From the NCBI GenBank assembly GCA_018398815.1, contig CM031600.1, positions 48,942,045 through 49,006,044 of the forward strand: DNA of 64,000 nt, in the 5' to 3' direction. Each line of letters starts with the position of its first letter. The first letter of the stretch is position 1. This stretch comes from Conus ventricosus. Its lineage: Eukaryota; Mollusca; Gastropoda; Neogastropoda; Conidae. A model generated the notes under the pieces. The model was given only the letters and a program-made list of their open reading frames with translations. It was not told the DNA's origin and did not search any database. The position numbers and the translations under genes are program-made. This document shows, piece by piece, positions 44,768 through 56,123 of this stretch.

Positions 44768-47700
44768 ATGAGCCTCACAAAGCGAGTCTGAGTTTGAAAA
44801 ACTACTAGACAGCGCACTGGTGAAAGGTAGTGACAAAAAATTAAGGAATATGTTTAGTGAAGTAGACATGGACATCATTAACCCTCAAATGTTCATGAAA
44901 GTGTTACACTGCTATTTCTAAATCCCAAGTTTCTTCAGATAGAGCCCAGTAAAAGTGTTGTTAACCATTCTGATTGATATGTAACACCTGATGGCAGTAA
45001 CATAGAAGTCTGGGTTTCAACTAAAGAAAAGAAGTTCTCAGCTATCGCGTCTTTAACTCTGACTGGGCTGATTACATGTTTACACAGTTTAACAATGCAA
45101 GTGTGGAGGCTCAGCTAAGGGGGCTGGTTGGTTGAAGGAACAGTCTTGACATCAAATTAAAACAAGAAAAAGAAACACCCGAAGGTGCTGGGGAGGCCCC
45201 AGAGAAGCACTGTCTTCACCTGCCTTTAGAGCAGTCCTGTACCACCCTTGGAGGCCTGTGCTGTGTTGACGAGGGTACAGGCATGCGCAGGACACTCCTT
45301 TAAAGATATCAAGGGACATAACTGCCCCTGAACAGAGTAAATTTTAGACTACAGGATGCAGCTCATAACAGCCTTAAAGTAAGCATCCCCATGGGTGTCC
45401 CACCCCGAAATTTCATGACTGCAGAGCCCCCCGGCGAAAAACACCACCCTCAGCTGCCGAGCACACCCCACAGCCCAACCACCCTGCCCACGGACAGATG
45501 AAGACAGTGCCACTCCAGACACAGCCAAGCTTTCGCCATACGGTCTTATGTGCCCTCAAGAGAGAATCCAAAGTTGTAGTCTTTCCCACTGTCAACAGGA
45601 CTTTCCCTGTGGTCAGTGGGTCTTTCCCTCACCGTCACTGGACCTTTCTCCAGGGTCAGCCTAGTTAAGGCAAAGAGGAAAAAGAAACACCCGAAGGGCT
45701 GGGGAGGACCCAGAGAAGCACTGTCTTCACCTGCCTTTAGAGCAGTCCTGTACCACCCTTGGAGGCCTGCGCTGTGTTTGACGATGGGTACAATTAAAAC
45801 AAGAAAAATATTATCCCATAGTTGGCAATTTTTAAACCTTCCTCTTCCAAGAGAGTTATTTTTAAAAACGAGCATTTCTTAAACATACAAAATCCTGACA
45901 GCATGTGTTTTATGTGGGTGCGTTTTTAGCGCATTTACATCCTGTTAAAAAGAACGCAGAAAGGTCTCTAATTATGAACAATACAAACGTGAGCTGAACT
46001 TTGAAACATAAACTTTCCAGTAAGCATAGAAAACATATCTCGGTTTGAAGAACAAAACAAACCAAATCACCGTAAACGTTATACATGGTCTGTAGTAGAC
46101 TTTCTACGGCCTCTAAGGATTTCTCCCAACGCTCCTACTTTGGGAGAATCACTTAACAAACATGTAGATTGATCCGTTTGCAGATAGTCAAAGAGCCATT
46201 ATGTATTAATCAGAACAATAAGTAGACCTTATGGCTTTTACATAAAAGGGATAAATCTAAACAAGAGCTTTGTAGAAGGTGTCTGGTCAGAATTCCTACT
46301 ATAGAACAGCTGCCAGTCATAAGAAATATTGTAAAAGTTTTTTTAGACTGTGAAACCAACTCCTCACACCTAAACCTGGTCTAAGGTCAGTTTTAAAATT
46401 TACACAAAATGCAAATGAGCCCATACGTGGTTTATGCTGACTTTGAATCAATCTTGCCGCATTTACTACGGTCCACAACAGCAAGAACAAAAAACACCCT
46501 TTATTAACCCCCATCAGATCTGTTCTTATGCGTTTTTTGTTGTTAGGTCGGATGGGGCACCCCACACACCCAGAGATTTACAGAGGTCCCAATGCAGCTA
46601 GTAGATTTTAGAGCAGTTTGAAACAACTTCGTAATTACTACTCCAATCGACTAAATCTTTCAGACATTGTTATGACTCCTGAAGACCAAGAACTTTATGA
46701 CTCAGCCACTCACTGCTGGATTTGCAACATAGAATTATTAGGCGACACAGAAAGAGACCACGATCACATTACTGGCAAATTAGAAGAGCCGCACACAATA
46801 GTTGAAAATCTTCAGCTTAAGGTGGCCCAAAAAAAAGGGAAAAACTGCTATCTTCTTTCATAATTTAAAGAGGCTACGATTCTCATTTTATCATGAAAGC
46901 AGTGACTTCTGAATATAAGAGGGTTACCTGCATTGCACAGTCTTCAGAAAAGTACATGACTTTTACTCTTGACTTTTTAAATCCTTTTATGACTTGCCCA
47001 GCATCTGATGGCAGTTTGGATAAGTTAGCAGGTCTCTACAAGACTTTCCATAAAAAACAATATTTTGACCCATCTTTAGTGCGTAAAGGTGTTTCCCCCC
47101 TATAAATACATGAACTCGTGGGATAGGTTTGATGAAGACTCGCTTCCTCCTAAAGGCGCTTTTCTTTTCTAGTCTTAGAGGCAAGACATAATGACTCTGA
47201 ATATGAATACGCTCAAAAGGCCGGACAAAAATTTACATGTAAAACAAGGGGCGGCTATCACGTCAGATTAATGGCCGACGTGTGTTTATTGGCAGACGTC
47301 TTTCAGAACTACAGATCTACATGCAAAACATTACTACAGCTTAGACTCATCACATTACATCTCTGCCCCAGGTTATCTTGGATGCATCCAGATTGACTTA
47401 ATTTTGATCTACCCACATTTCAAATGATTGAAAGACGGCTTAAGGGAGGCATTAGCAGGGCCTCACACCTTACGCAAAGCTAACAACAAGTATTTAGACA
47501 ATTATGATCCCACTAAACCGTCCAACTATCTAATGTACTTAGACGCCAACAATCTGTATGGATGGGCCATGAGTCAGCCGCTTCCACTGGAAACTTTACA
47601 ATGAAAAAGGGCCTCATGATGTTAATATTGTGTTAGGAATGCTGTCAGAGCTTCCTCCTGATAATCCAATAGGACTAATCTTGGAAGTAGACTTAGAATA

Positions 47701-48754
47701 CCCTAAAGAATTACACGATCCCCAAAAACGATTCCCCCCTAGCCGCGGGAAAGATTAAAGATGAGCCCAATCGAACCGCCTAAACTTGTGCCAATCTTAG
47801 GCATAAAACTAAATATGTGTGCCATTACAGACCCCTAAAGTTTTACCTAAAGCACGGACTAAAGCTGACAGCTTTCACAGAATAATTACCAGTGATCAAG
47901 AGCCCTTTATGAGGCCATACATCAAGAAGAATACTGATCTTAGAACCCAAGCCCTGAGCTTCGAAAAAGGGCTTCTTAACTGAAAGAACAACAGCTTTTT
48001 TTGGCAAAACTTGGAGAACCCACACAAACGAAAGATGTGAAATTAGTTACAAAGAAAAAAAAGCAATTAAGCTGGTCTCTAAACCTAACTATCAAGACCC
48101 TTTTGAAGAAATTTTAAAGACAGCCTGGTTGGCATTATGTGAAGAAAAGGATGTTAAGTTGGACAAGCGGTTTTTTTATCGGCTTTACCGTATTAGATTG
48201 TCAAAGTTATTGATGTTAGAATTTCTGTACGACTACTTTAAACCACTGTACCCAGAAGCAAGATCCTTTACACGACAGATAGTTTTATTCTAGACGTCCC
48301 CACAGAAGACTTCTATAAGGATTTAGAAACTGAGGTAGCCAAAGGAACTGAAGGGTGGTACGACACATGCGATTACCCAAAAGATTCGCCTTTACATTTA
48401 GTGTGAACAAGAAAGTAATTGGAAAGATGAAAAGGATGAACTTAATGGGACAGTTATAAAAGAATATGTGGTTTGCAGTCGAAGATGTACAGCGTTGCTA
48501 GCCAAATTCTGTAATGAGAAGGCTAAGGGCATAAGTAAAGAAGTTGTCAAAAAAAAATAATTCACGACCTACAAGCAAGCTCTCTTTGAAAACAAATTAT
48601 TTCATCACACAAATGTTAATCGCGCTCTACTCTTCATCAAGTAAACGCAAGTGCGTTAATAAGAAATCACTAGTCTTTTAAAAATAACAAAAGAATATAC
48701 GTCAATCCAAGTTTTCAAAATGCTGTAGGGCATTGGAGAACTTTAAAAGACTAA
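44768..48754 (+). pseudogene. polB: Polinton protein-primed DNA polymerase B, full-length but decayed
   Basis: Start preceded by GTTTAAAAAAATGAG. The N-terminal region (44,780-45,150) is interrupted by an insertion (45,172-45,791) and resumes with YYPIVGNF. An exonuclease-like region follows with SPYVVYADFESI (46,415-46,455), then an HNH-like insert HCWICNIELLGDTERDHDHI (46,710-46,770). Motif A region is [18 protein letters not shown] (47,535-47,585); motif C is damaged near 48,270-48,290; VPTEDFYKDLETEVAKG follows, and the tail ends GHWRTLKD. More than ten frameshifts. In life it would copy the element with a protein primer. Confidence 0.85.
45172..45791. mobile_element. 620-bp retroposon in PolB with 17-bp target-site duplication
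   Basis: Perfect direct repeats AATTAAAACAAGAAAAA at 45,155-45,171 and 45,792-45,808 bracket the insert; the PolB-like sequence continues across it. The insert itself starts and ends with the same ~107-bp segment (GAAACACCCGAAGG... at 45,172 and 45,685). No recognisable protein. Confidence 0.8.
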
Positions 48755-48944
48755 CTTAAAAACCTAACTAGAAATTTAACTTAAGAACTTAACTAGTACT
48801 TACTTAAGAACTTAACAAGAACTTAAAAACTAGAACTTATTTTTTGCACTTAACTTGTAATTTACTGCACTTAACTTAAAAAGTACTTTCTATAACTAAC
48901 TTAACTTGTACTTATCTAGTTCTTATCTAGTTCATTTTAAAAAA
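48755..48944. repeat. AACTTAAG-type degenerate tandem repeat
   Basis: Repeated CTTAAGAACTTAACTAG-like units between the converging PolB and membrane gene ends; counterpart of 31,541-31,740. Confidence 0.75.
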
Positions 48945-49244
48945 CTATTCCATAGAAAATGGGTCTACAGCAGGAGGTTGTACTTTTTTTGCAGAGGCTG
49001 GTTCTTCTTCTTTTACTGTGGGGGCTTGTGACTTTGTTGTTAGGTATGGTGTTAGGTATTTGTATGCTAAAACCCACCAAACCAGCAGCTCCCAATATAT
49101 AATTTATACATCTTATTGTTTGATTGTGATTGTGATTGTGTTGTTGTTAATTGTGTTGTTGTTGGCGGCGATGTTGTATTTTCTATCTAACAATTTTTTT
49201 TGCTGATTGGTTTGCTTTTTGCGTCGGTTCCAATCAGTAGTCAT
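48945..49244 (-). pseudogene. Polinton membrane protein, homologue of the LINE-split gene of copy 1
   Basis: Probable start MTTDWNRRKKQTNQQ at 49,244. A frameshifted hydrophobic stretch (LGAAGLVGF) is followed by YLTPYLTTKSQAPTVKEEEP and a Pro/Lys-rich end finishing DPFSME at 48,945. The ~100-aa layout (basic start, one membrane helix, Pro-rich tail) matches the copy 1 gene. Confidence 0.5.
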
Positions 49245-49246
49245 GG

Positions 49247-49837
49247 TCAGCTGCAACACGTCCAGGGGCTTTTAGTCTTTGTAACATTACTCACTTGTGG
49301 TACATTCACTTGTGGTACATTCACTTGGGGTACATTCTGCTCCTGCAGGCTGTCCTGCAGCGTCTTCTCGCTCATTTTTTTTTTTGCGATTAAATTTTTA
49401 TGATTAAAATTAATATGATTAAAAGTAATTAAATCCCCTGATGAATGGGCATAACATAGTCCCAAATCTGTAATACATGTCACAGCGAGAGTTTCTATTG
49501 ACTTGTTTTTAAACGGATCTTGTGATAAGTCATATTTTAAATCTTCTTCTGAATCAACCGCGCCATCTTACTTACTAACTTAGCATATAGGCTAATCATT
49601 GTCTGTGCCACCCATCTAACCATTTTTGAACCTGGCTGTGCTTCGTACCTAGCGTAGTATTCTCAACGTCGATGTAGACAGTTGTTGAATCTGTTCAATA
49701 CTTAGTTCAGTGCCTAAATCTGTTTAGTTTTTCCACACGCAGCTAGAGAGTATTATCTTTCTTTATGGCAGTGGTCGCTGAGTAGCTAAGGGGTAGTCTG
49801 CTTGCTCCTCACACTTTAATAGTTCGTCACAATCCAT
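49247..49837 (-). pseudogene. Conserved Polinton-associated protein (~195 aa), frameshifted
   Basis: MDCDELLKCEEQADYPL at 49,837, preceded by TTTTTAAAATGG. Then DLGTELSIEQIQQLS, a broken MVRWVAQTMISLYAKLVSKM, and SIETLAVTCITDLGLCYAHS. The C-terminus carries three VPQVN repeats (49,290-49,335). Collinear with 35,932-36,478. Function unknown. Confidence 0.6.
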
Positions 49838-49909
49838 TTTAAAAAGCAATATAAAATATTAAATACTTTTAAAAACCCTGAGTTTAACGCTGGTTAATTA
49901 GCAGTGCCC

Positions 49910-50085
49910 ATTGTTGGTGTTAAGTTTATTCAACCCTTGCAAATGTTTGTTAGGAATAAAACCGCCCAACATGGGAAAGATAGAAGATTCGCCAAAACTA
50001 GTTGCAACCTTAGTTTTAGCTTTAAAAAACAAAAGATTATCTGATAAAAAGCACATAGACTCTTTCAAATTATGATTATTTAATT
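49910..50085 (+). pseudogene. Diverged duplicate of the small membrane protein gene
   Basis: Reads GIKPPNMGKIEDSPKLVATL then VLALKNKRLSDKKHI, matching the KIKPADLGKLDFEDSAKLIA block of the 76-aa protein at 36,514. N-terminal part unreadable. Confidence 0.45.
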
Positions 50086-50106
50086 ATTTTTTTAGTTAGT
50101 AAAAAG

Positions 50107-50340
50107 ATGAGTGAAAAAAGATTATTAATACGATTTACCATTTGCTGTAATTAGCGGTCTTAGTATAGGCTATAGTGTGTTAGCAAAAAACATGTTTAAA
50201 ATAAAGCCGGCTGACCTAGGAAGGTTTGACATTGAGGATGTTGTAAGGTTATAGTTGTAATTATTGCAGGGATTGCCTCAAAAGACTTTCTTGTTACACA
50301 GGGGATTATCCCAGAAAAATCAATGCATAGAAAGATTTAA
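50107..50340 (+). pseudogene. Small Polinton membrane protein, copy 2
   Basis: ATG at 50,107 after TTAGTAAAAAG. Frameshifted homologue of the 76-aa copy 1 protein; best-preserved end ASKDFLVTQGIIPEKS. Confidence 0.6.
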
Positions 50341-50367
50341 TTCATAAGAAAAAAAATTTTTAAAAAG

Positions 50368-50770
50368 ATGTCTGGATTAGTTCTGATGGTGGGAGGAGCT
50401 ATTGTTAATGCTTTAGCCTTCTCTGGCAGCAATTAATTATGTTTAGTAAATGCGGGCTGATGAAGAGAGAGAACGTCATAACAAGGCAATGGAAGATTTA
50501 GCCAAACAAGAGACGCTTACGAGAAAAGTCGAATGCTCACTTAGACTTTATTAAAAAGTTAAGAGAACGGGACATGCAGAGCACACATTTACAGACGTTG
50601 ATGACGCAATAAATGAGTATTACTTAGTGACAGGAAAGAAGTTTCTAACATCGCCCCCGCCAGAACTGTCTGACTTTTATGAACCATCTGAGGAACAGAA
50701 GACTGCAGAGATAGTTTTTTTTGCAGTTGGCATGACCTCAGTCTATCTTTTTGCTCACTTCCTTGTGTAA
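50368..50770 (+). pseudogene. Polinton membrane/coiled-coil protein, copy 2
   Basis: MSGLVLMVGGAIVNALAFSG at 50,368 after TTTTTAAAAAG. Then frameshifts, and a readable DVDDAINEYYLVTGKK, LSDFYEPSEEQKTAE and a hydrophobic C-terminus. Homologue of 36,764-37,171. Confidence 0.65.
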
Positions 50771-50788
50771 AATAAATGCATTTAAAAT

Positions 50789-51718
50789 ATGAACAAAATA
50801 TATTATTCTCCTAAAGGGAAATTGGAAAGGAAAGACTGCTATTGAAAACTGAGTAAAGCTGCTAGAGTGTCTGAAAACAGATGCGAAAGCCTGGCTTTCA
50901 AAACAGGCAATTGGCAAAAATATCTACCTGCCCCCAAAGAATAATAAGGCCTAGATTTGTTAACTCAGTTCCAAATGACACCCACCAGATGGGCTTGCTG
51001 TATCTTCCACATGACAAGTTAGAAGAAAAAATTAAGTATGCTCTGACAGTTGTTTAAGTATGCTCTGACAGCCTTTAACAGATAAAAAACTCAACTGCTG
51101 TGGCTGTGGCTTTACACAAATATACATGCGAGGCCCATTAAAGTATCCCAGGATGATTCAAGTTGATGATGGAAAAAGAGTTTAAAAAGGTTCTGTAACC
51201 AGCTGTTTTTAAAACATCATGTTACAGTTAAGAGAGGGATCACAGGCAACCATCGATCGCAAGCCCTAGAGAAAACTTTAATAAGAATCTAGCTGAACGT
51301 CTGTTTACCTATCAATATCACAGAGAAATTAAGGATAGAGAACGCAACACAGAATGGGTTAGGAGATTGCAGCAGTCTTACGGCCAGGGAAAAATGAAGA
51401 AATTAAAGCAAAGGCCTTAAACCAGTAAACGCAATCAAATTAAAAAAAATAGCATTACTGAAGATGTGCAGGCACTCAAAACTCTTGCCGTTTGGACTAA
51501 AAGTTTTAAGTACTTGTATGCTCCCGGAGAGGCAGAAGGTTTATGTTAGAATTAGAGCTACAGATCCTATATGGAGCGTAGACGTATATGAAGTTGAACG
51601 AATTATGAAAACAACCCCTCCCGTATATTATTTAAGAGAAACTCTCTCTTCTAAAAAGCCAGCCCCTAAAAGATCCTTTGTTCGTGAAGAGCTGCAAGTT
51701 GTCCACCAAACACAGTGA
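50789..51718 (+). pseudogene. Polinton DDE integrase, copy 2, decayed
   Basis: Same start as copy 1 (MNKIYYSPKG). A readable core at YPRMIQVDDGK (second Asp) and the C-terminal RIRATDPIWSVDVYEVERIM. A short duplication of KYALT occurs near 51,030-51,070. About ten frameshifts. The end, PKRSFVREELQVVHQTQ, shows what the unshifted C-terminus looks like. Confidence 0.8.
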
Positions 51719-51782
51719 GTTAAAAAAATAGTATTTATTTTTGCTAAACTTATATTTTTTTTTGTTAAACTTTTTTTGGGGG

Positions 51783-52203
51783 CCTATTTTGGGCTTAACT
51801 GATCATGTGTTTGTTTTTTCAATGTTCTGTTTAATTGCATCAGTGTCTACCTGGTAATCTTAATGAACAAAGTTTTGCTGATGCTAGGGCTACAATGGCA
51901 GTGTGCTTTGTAATTTAGGAGTTAATGTTTTTCAAACAGCACTTACAATCATAGACATGGCGCCTAACCCCAACCCGAGACTCCCTAATGCTAAAGAGAC
52001 TAGCGCCCCAGCCCAGTAGCTAAAAGAGCAACACTAGACCCAGCACTTACGCTAGCTACAGCTGATGAGCCAGTAATTACATAAGAAAGAGTATTTAAAG
52101 CTTTAGCATATTTCTTTCTAGTAACACTATACTTATCCAAATCACTTTCTATTTCTTTTTGAAGTTCAGTTATTTGCTCTAACCTAAACTGTTGAACCTC
52201 CAT
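51783..52203 (-). pseudogene. Polinton membrane-active protein (Gly/Ala-rich), frameshifted
   Basis: ATG at 52,203 preceded by GATTAAAAATGG. Helical charged start MEVQQFRLEQITELQKEIES, a basic RKKYAK patch, then a Gly/Ala/Ser-rich hydrophobic stretch (SSAVASVSAGSSVALLATGL). A frameshift near 52,010 separates a second hydrophobic region and the tail KKQTHDQLSPK at 51,783. The layout suggests a membrane-inserting protein; function not known. The preceding gene on this strand ends 12 bp upstream. Confidence 0.55.
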
Positions 52204-52214
52204 TTTTAATCAAA

Positions 52215-54144
52215 TTAATTTTGTAAAAATGTTCTTATTAATCCTTCTGGTAGCACTTCACCAACAGAGTAAAACGCAATAAAATCAACATACTTAACCC
52301 GTTCAGTGCCTCACAATAGTACAAAGAAAGGTGTTCCCAGGTGCCTGGGAAATCTCATGATTTGGGGGTCATAATTAACAAAAAATTCTAGCTCAGAAAC
52401 TACAAAAGATAGAAAAATGAAATCTATATCATTTTTGAAGGAAATTGAATGAAGATTTTGAATCTGGGCTTCTTTTGTTTTAATTTTGATAATACAAAAG
52501 TATTTAGGCTTGTAGATTTGGATAGATTTTTTTGCACGATCAAAAACATATGTATTTACCACATCCAAACAAGAACACACAGCAAAAAAGTTGAAAATAA
52601 AGTTTGTATTGTCACACTACACCTGTAAATGAAAGTAAAACAGTTTGGAAGTCTATCAAGACGCTCACACTCGATGCAGACTGACCAGTCCACGACCACG
52701 CCCCCCCCCCCCCCCCCCACCACACCCCCTTGCTCAACTTCAACCCTCTCTTTCACTCCTCATCTTCCCCTACCTTTTCGTCTGCACCGTGTCACGCCGC
52801 GAGCAGGCCACGATCCCCTCTCGCACTGATTTCACATCACTGGACACCAGCACGCAGTGCAGAGTACACACTTGGCTGGCTCGTTCGACTGACGCTGTCA
52901 GCTGAACGCACACTGAGGTCACAGAGCCCTACTCAATAACTGACGAATATGGTCGGCAATTCCACCACTATCATCATCTCACCTTCATGCTCGAGTTAGT
53001 CGTTGAATAAAAGATTATTGTGTTTGTCAAAAATCATCAGCAGAGCCTGCTCAGCTGTGTAAATACGTTGACTTGGTCGCTGGTCGCTTCGACAACGAAG
53101 GTTGCGCCGCCATCTTTGCAAGCGAGACACGAAGTGCTGGCTGGTCACCCAGTCAGTGATAAGAATAAATGGGCTTTCCCCTCACGTGTGGTCATTTACA
53201 TATTATTTTAAGACTACAGACATATAAGGCTTTCTACGCAAACTCTATTTGAGTCCGTTGATAGAAATAGTAACGAATGAAAACTCAAGAAAAATGCATG
53301 ACGTCAGGGGACTGCCCATAGGCACATGGAAAGCACTTTTATTTCCGCGTCAGCTGACTGACTAAAGGCGCTCAACGGGTTAATGAAAATAAAGTCGAGT
53401 ACTGTTAGTTTGTCTTTGTCAACATTCACAGTAACCTTGTCAGATGATGAGAAAGTGTTTATTTCATCCCCGTTTTTAGTAATGGCAATAACAAGCTTAA
53501 GAGGACCATCCAAGTTTCCAGACAATAATTGTACTCCCCTTGCTAACACATGTTCTGGCAAACTAGAATTAGACTCCCCAGGGGTAATTAATAAAACAAA
53601 AATCAAAGTAGCAGTGTTAGGCATTGGGGGTTTTGGAATAAATTCTAGGGTTACTGTGTCATCCCCCACTTCAACTAAGGACTTCTTTCTGCTCAGCAAT
53701 ATTCACGTTTATATGTATCTATTACAATCTGCTTTTTCTGTTGTGTTCCTGGAACAAGACTAGTAAGAAAGGGGCCTGCATTCAAAGCCTTTCTGAAATT
53801 GTGTTTTTTATCAAAGTATACATTGGGGCTTCGTAAGTCAAATTTAAAATCCCAGTTAATTTCAGGACGCAAGACCCAGCTATTGTCTTGTTTATAAAGC
53901 CTATATTCATATTTGCCGTAATCAGTTGTTTCTAGATTTCTTATTTGTTCTAGTTTAGGTTATTGCTGTCGTTTTTTGTCTTCAATTTCTGTTCGTTTGT
54001 AAACCCATCATCTGTGTATTCAAATCCATAAACATTTCCTATCACCCCTATCAGATCAAACTCAGCTGTGTCTGCTAGGTCTTTTAGCTCTACTGCAACG
54101 CATTTAGGAGCTAGTTGCGCTTTTGATTCTGGCCCTCGAGACAT
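52215..54144 (-). pseudogene. Unknown Polinton gene interrupted by a TTAA transposon
   Basis: ATG at 54,144 (MSRGPESKAQLAPKC), preceded by TTAAAAAGAATG. Segments in order: VYGFEYTDDGFTNEQKLK; after a frameshift, YEYRLYKQDNSWVLRPEINW and FRKALNAGPFLTSLVPGTQQ; after another, VEVGDDTVTLEFIPKPPMP and VTVNVDKDKLTVLDFIFI. The frame then meets the 1,082-bp element at 52,298-53,379 and stays open on its far side to a stop at 52,215. No catalytic motif seen. Lying between the ATPase and the membrane-active gene, it could be a virion protein; the expected adenain-like protease was not identified. Confidence 0.5.
52298..53379. mobile_element. Non-autonomous piggyBac-type element (1,082 bp), TTAA target duplication
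   Basis: Ends CCCGTTCAGTGCC and GGCGCTCAACGGG (inverted, 11 of 13 matching), bracketed by TTAA at 52,294-52,297 and 53,380-53,383. TTAA duplication with CCC...GGG ends is the piggyBac signature. It has no transposase; the inside includes a poly-C run (52,700-52,718). Confidence 0.85.
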
Positions 54145-54175
54145 TCTTTTTAATATTAAAATTATAATAAACAAT

Positions 54176-54787
54176 CTACAATAAACAAACGTATTGAACT
54201 GGGGGGTCAGTCCGTAAGCATAGCTTAGCGTGCTTAGATTTTTCTAACTGCTCTTTTTTTTTTTAGCTCATCTTTGTCCCTTATTATATAATTTTCACTT
54301 TAACATTCTTCAAAACTATCTTTGTCCTTAGTGTAAAATAATACAACCGATTTTAACTGCGATCTAAAGTCTTTTAAGACAGCATTGTATTTTTGAGTTA
54401 AGAGCCACACAGAAACTAAGGCGTGGCGGCCACTAAAGCCTAGCTTTGACAGAGCTTTTTTTTTTTAACAATGTCTTGTTCAGCCGAACAGTCATCAATA
54501 ATAAACAGTGTTTCAGTTCCCTCAAATAGTCTATAGTAATGTTCTAAACAGTCGCTCAGTTTGTCGCTAGGATCAACTAAAAATATATTCTCGTCTGTCC
54601 AAATAAACTTCCTTTCTTTGTAAGACTTGTTGTGCTTAATGGTTGTGCAGAATATAACAATGTACTCGTAATGAAACCTGTATATTGTTTGTAACAAATC
54701 AAGTACGAAGACAGTTTTCCCACACCCAGTAATCCCGCAGATAAGAGAACAGTGCGGATCTTTAGGCAGAAACTTCAAACTATCCAT
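54176..54787 (-). pseudogene. Polinton packaging ATPase (FtsK/HerA-type), frameshifted
   Basis: The open part (54,787-54,440) has Walker A GITGCGKT (residues 18-25) and Walker B LFIIDDC (residues 94-100), with KFLPKDPHCSLICG at the start. A shift in an A-run near 54,463-54,474 moves the frame; the rest reads SKLGFSGRHALVSVWLLTQK, then LFYTKDKDSFEEC, then an in-frame stop and a Lys-rich tail to 54,176. SGRH and the following VWxLTQ (sensor-like) motif are typical of the DNA-packaging ATPases of Polintons, poxviruses and relatives. It lies 31 bp downstream of the capsid gene on the same strand, as expected for a morphogenesis operon-like block. Confidence 0.85.
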
Positions 54788-54817
54788 CTGTTTTTAATAG
54801 GTTATTTCTTCTGCATT

Positions 54818-56072
54818 TTAATAAGCCACGTATTTTAGCCTGTTTTCTTCAATGTTTAGCTGAGCATCACAAACCATAAAAACATGCATTTGTATTGGGG
54901 CGTTTCCGTCTGCTTTCTTGTGAATATTTATTTTTATACCATCTTGCCTACCCTTTCTCCACTTCCAAACAATCTGTTGTCAAATGTAGATCTAAAATCC
55001 AGCCACAGCCCATATTTGGTTATTAAGTAGTCTTCGAGTCTTACATCATAAAGGCGAAGTTTTTTACATACACGATCAACTGCAGGATCTCTTTGCCTAC
55101 CTCCAGCGAACAACTTTCTTATTTCATCAAAGTGTTGGTGAGGTAAAAGTGCGCGACCCGAATACAACTGATCAGAATTGCCATTTATTGCACAGTCAAC
55201 CTTCTCAATTTTTGGAATATAAAACGCTTCTGTTTTCTCTATGAAAGGAGTTGTTCCTTCAGTAAACAAGAGCAAAATTCCTTTTAAAGACTTCAGAGAC
55301 TGATTTAGATGTATGTTCCAGAGAGTGTCTCGCTTGTTTCTATTTTCTGTAAAGGAGTGTATAACCCTTTCATAATAAATAACCGTTTTACTTTTATACC
55401 GGGTTAAGATTGTTCTGGCCAGTTCAGGGTTAGTAACAACATCAAACTCAAGAGAAATGTCGCTGACTGTGTATTTGGATAAAGGGTCTTCAGACAGAAC
55501 AACAGAATCGCTAGGATTAAATGTCAGTTCATAAGTAAGTTTTTCTTTTAGTGCGCCTTGGTAATATGGCATATGCGTCTTTAACAGTTTAAAATCTATA
55601 GGGATGCAGAATCTGTTGCCAAATGCTTCTGCTACTCCTCATCTTTAACATCATCCTTTGCATCCTCCGCTTTAAGCCTGTGCTTGAGGCCGTTTGAGCC
55701 TTGTATTCCCTGATAAACTTTCTCTTTTGTTTCTTTTTTAGGCAGCCATAGATCAGAATAGAGGGCAAAAATGTCTGCCTCGCTTAGTGCAAAGACTTCT
55801 CTGCCCTCCAGTTTGATTGCCATATGTTTAACGATGGCCCTGCCCAAATTAGCAACAACAGTAGCATTAGGATCTGTCGATTTAATATCTATTTTGATTG
55901 ATAGTTTAGCAGTGCCTGGCATTATAACATCGCCAGCGCCAAGATCAGGGAACTTTACTATTAAAGTTTGTCCAGGCTGAACTGTTGATGGAGTATTTAC
56001 ACTAATTACAGTCTGCCTTATACCTTTTACGCCATAACGGTTCCTTCTCTCTTCTAGATGGGTCGAGGTCAC
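54818..56072 (-). pseudogene. Polinton major capsid protein (double jelly roll), two frameshifts
   Basis: About 418 codons. N-terminal piece (56,072-55,632): QTVISVNTPSTVQPGQTLIV, then NLGRAIVKHMAIKLEGREVF and DIFALYSDLWLPKKETKE. A frameshift near 55,635 leads into AFGNRFCIPIDFKLLKTHMP and YYQGALKEKLTYELTFNPSD, then VYYERVIHSF-like and LKSLKGILLLFTEG segments. A second shift near 54,945 precedes the tail ending ENRLKYVAY. The order matches the Polinton hexon-type capsid protein. The first codon is GTG or an upstream lost ATG. It would form the icosahedral shell. Confidence 0.75.
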
Positions 56073-56123
56073 AACCGTATGAGTTTATTTTTTATAAAAC
56101 AAAAAAGAATATAAATAAAAAAT
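56073..56123. promoter_or_regulatory. Shared divergent promoter region between capsid and coiled-coil genes
   Basis: 51 bp, mostly A/T, with TTTTTTATAAAACAAAAAAG (TATA-like) and ATAAATAAAAAAT directly before the plus-strand ATG. Confidence 0.5.

Noticed and set aside
45546..45882. Overlapping ~90-110 codon frames on both strands
   Set aside because: They run across the end of the 620-bp retroposon into PolB, so they cannot be a real gene.
52556..52939. Pro/Ser-rich frames inside the TTAA element
   Set aside because: They stem from the poly-C run and neighbouring pyrimidine-rich DNA; no transposase features.
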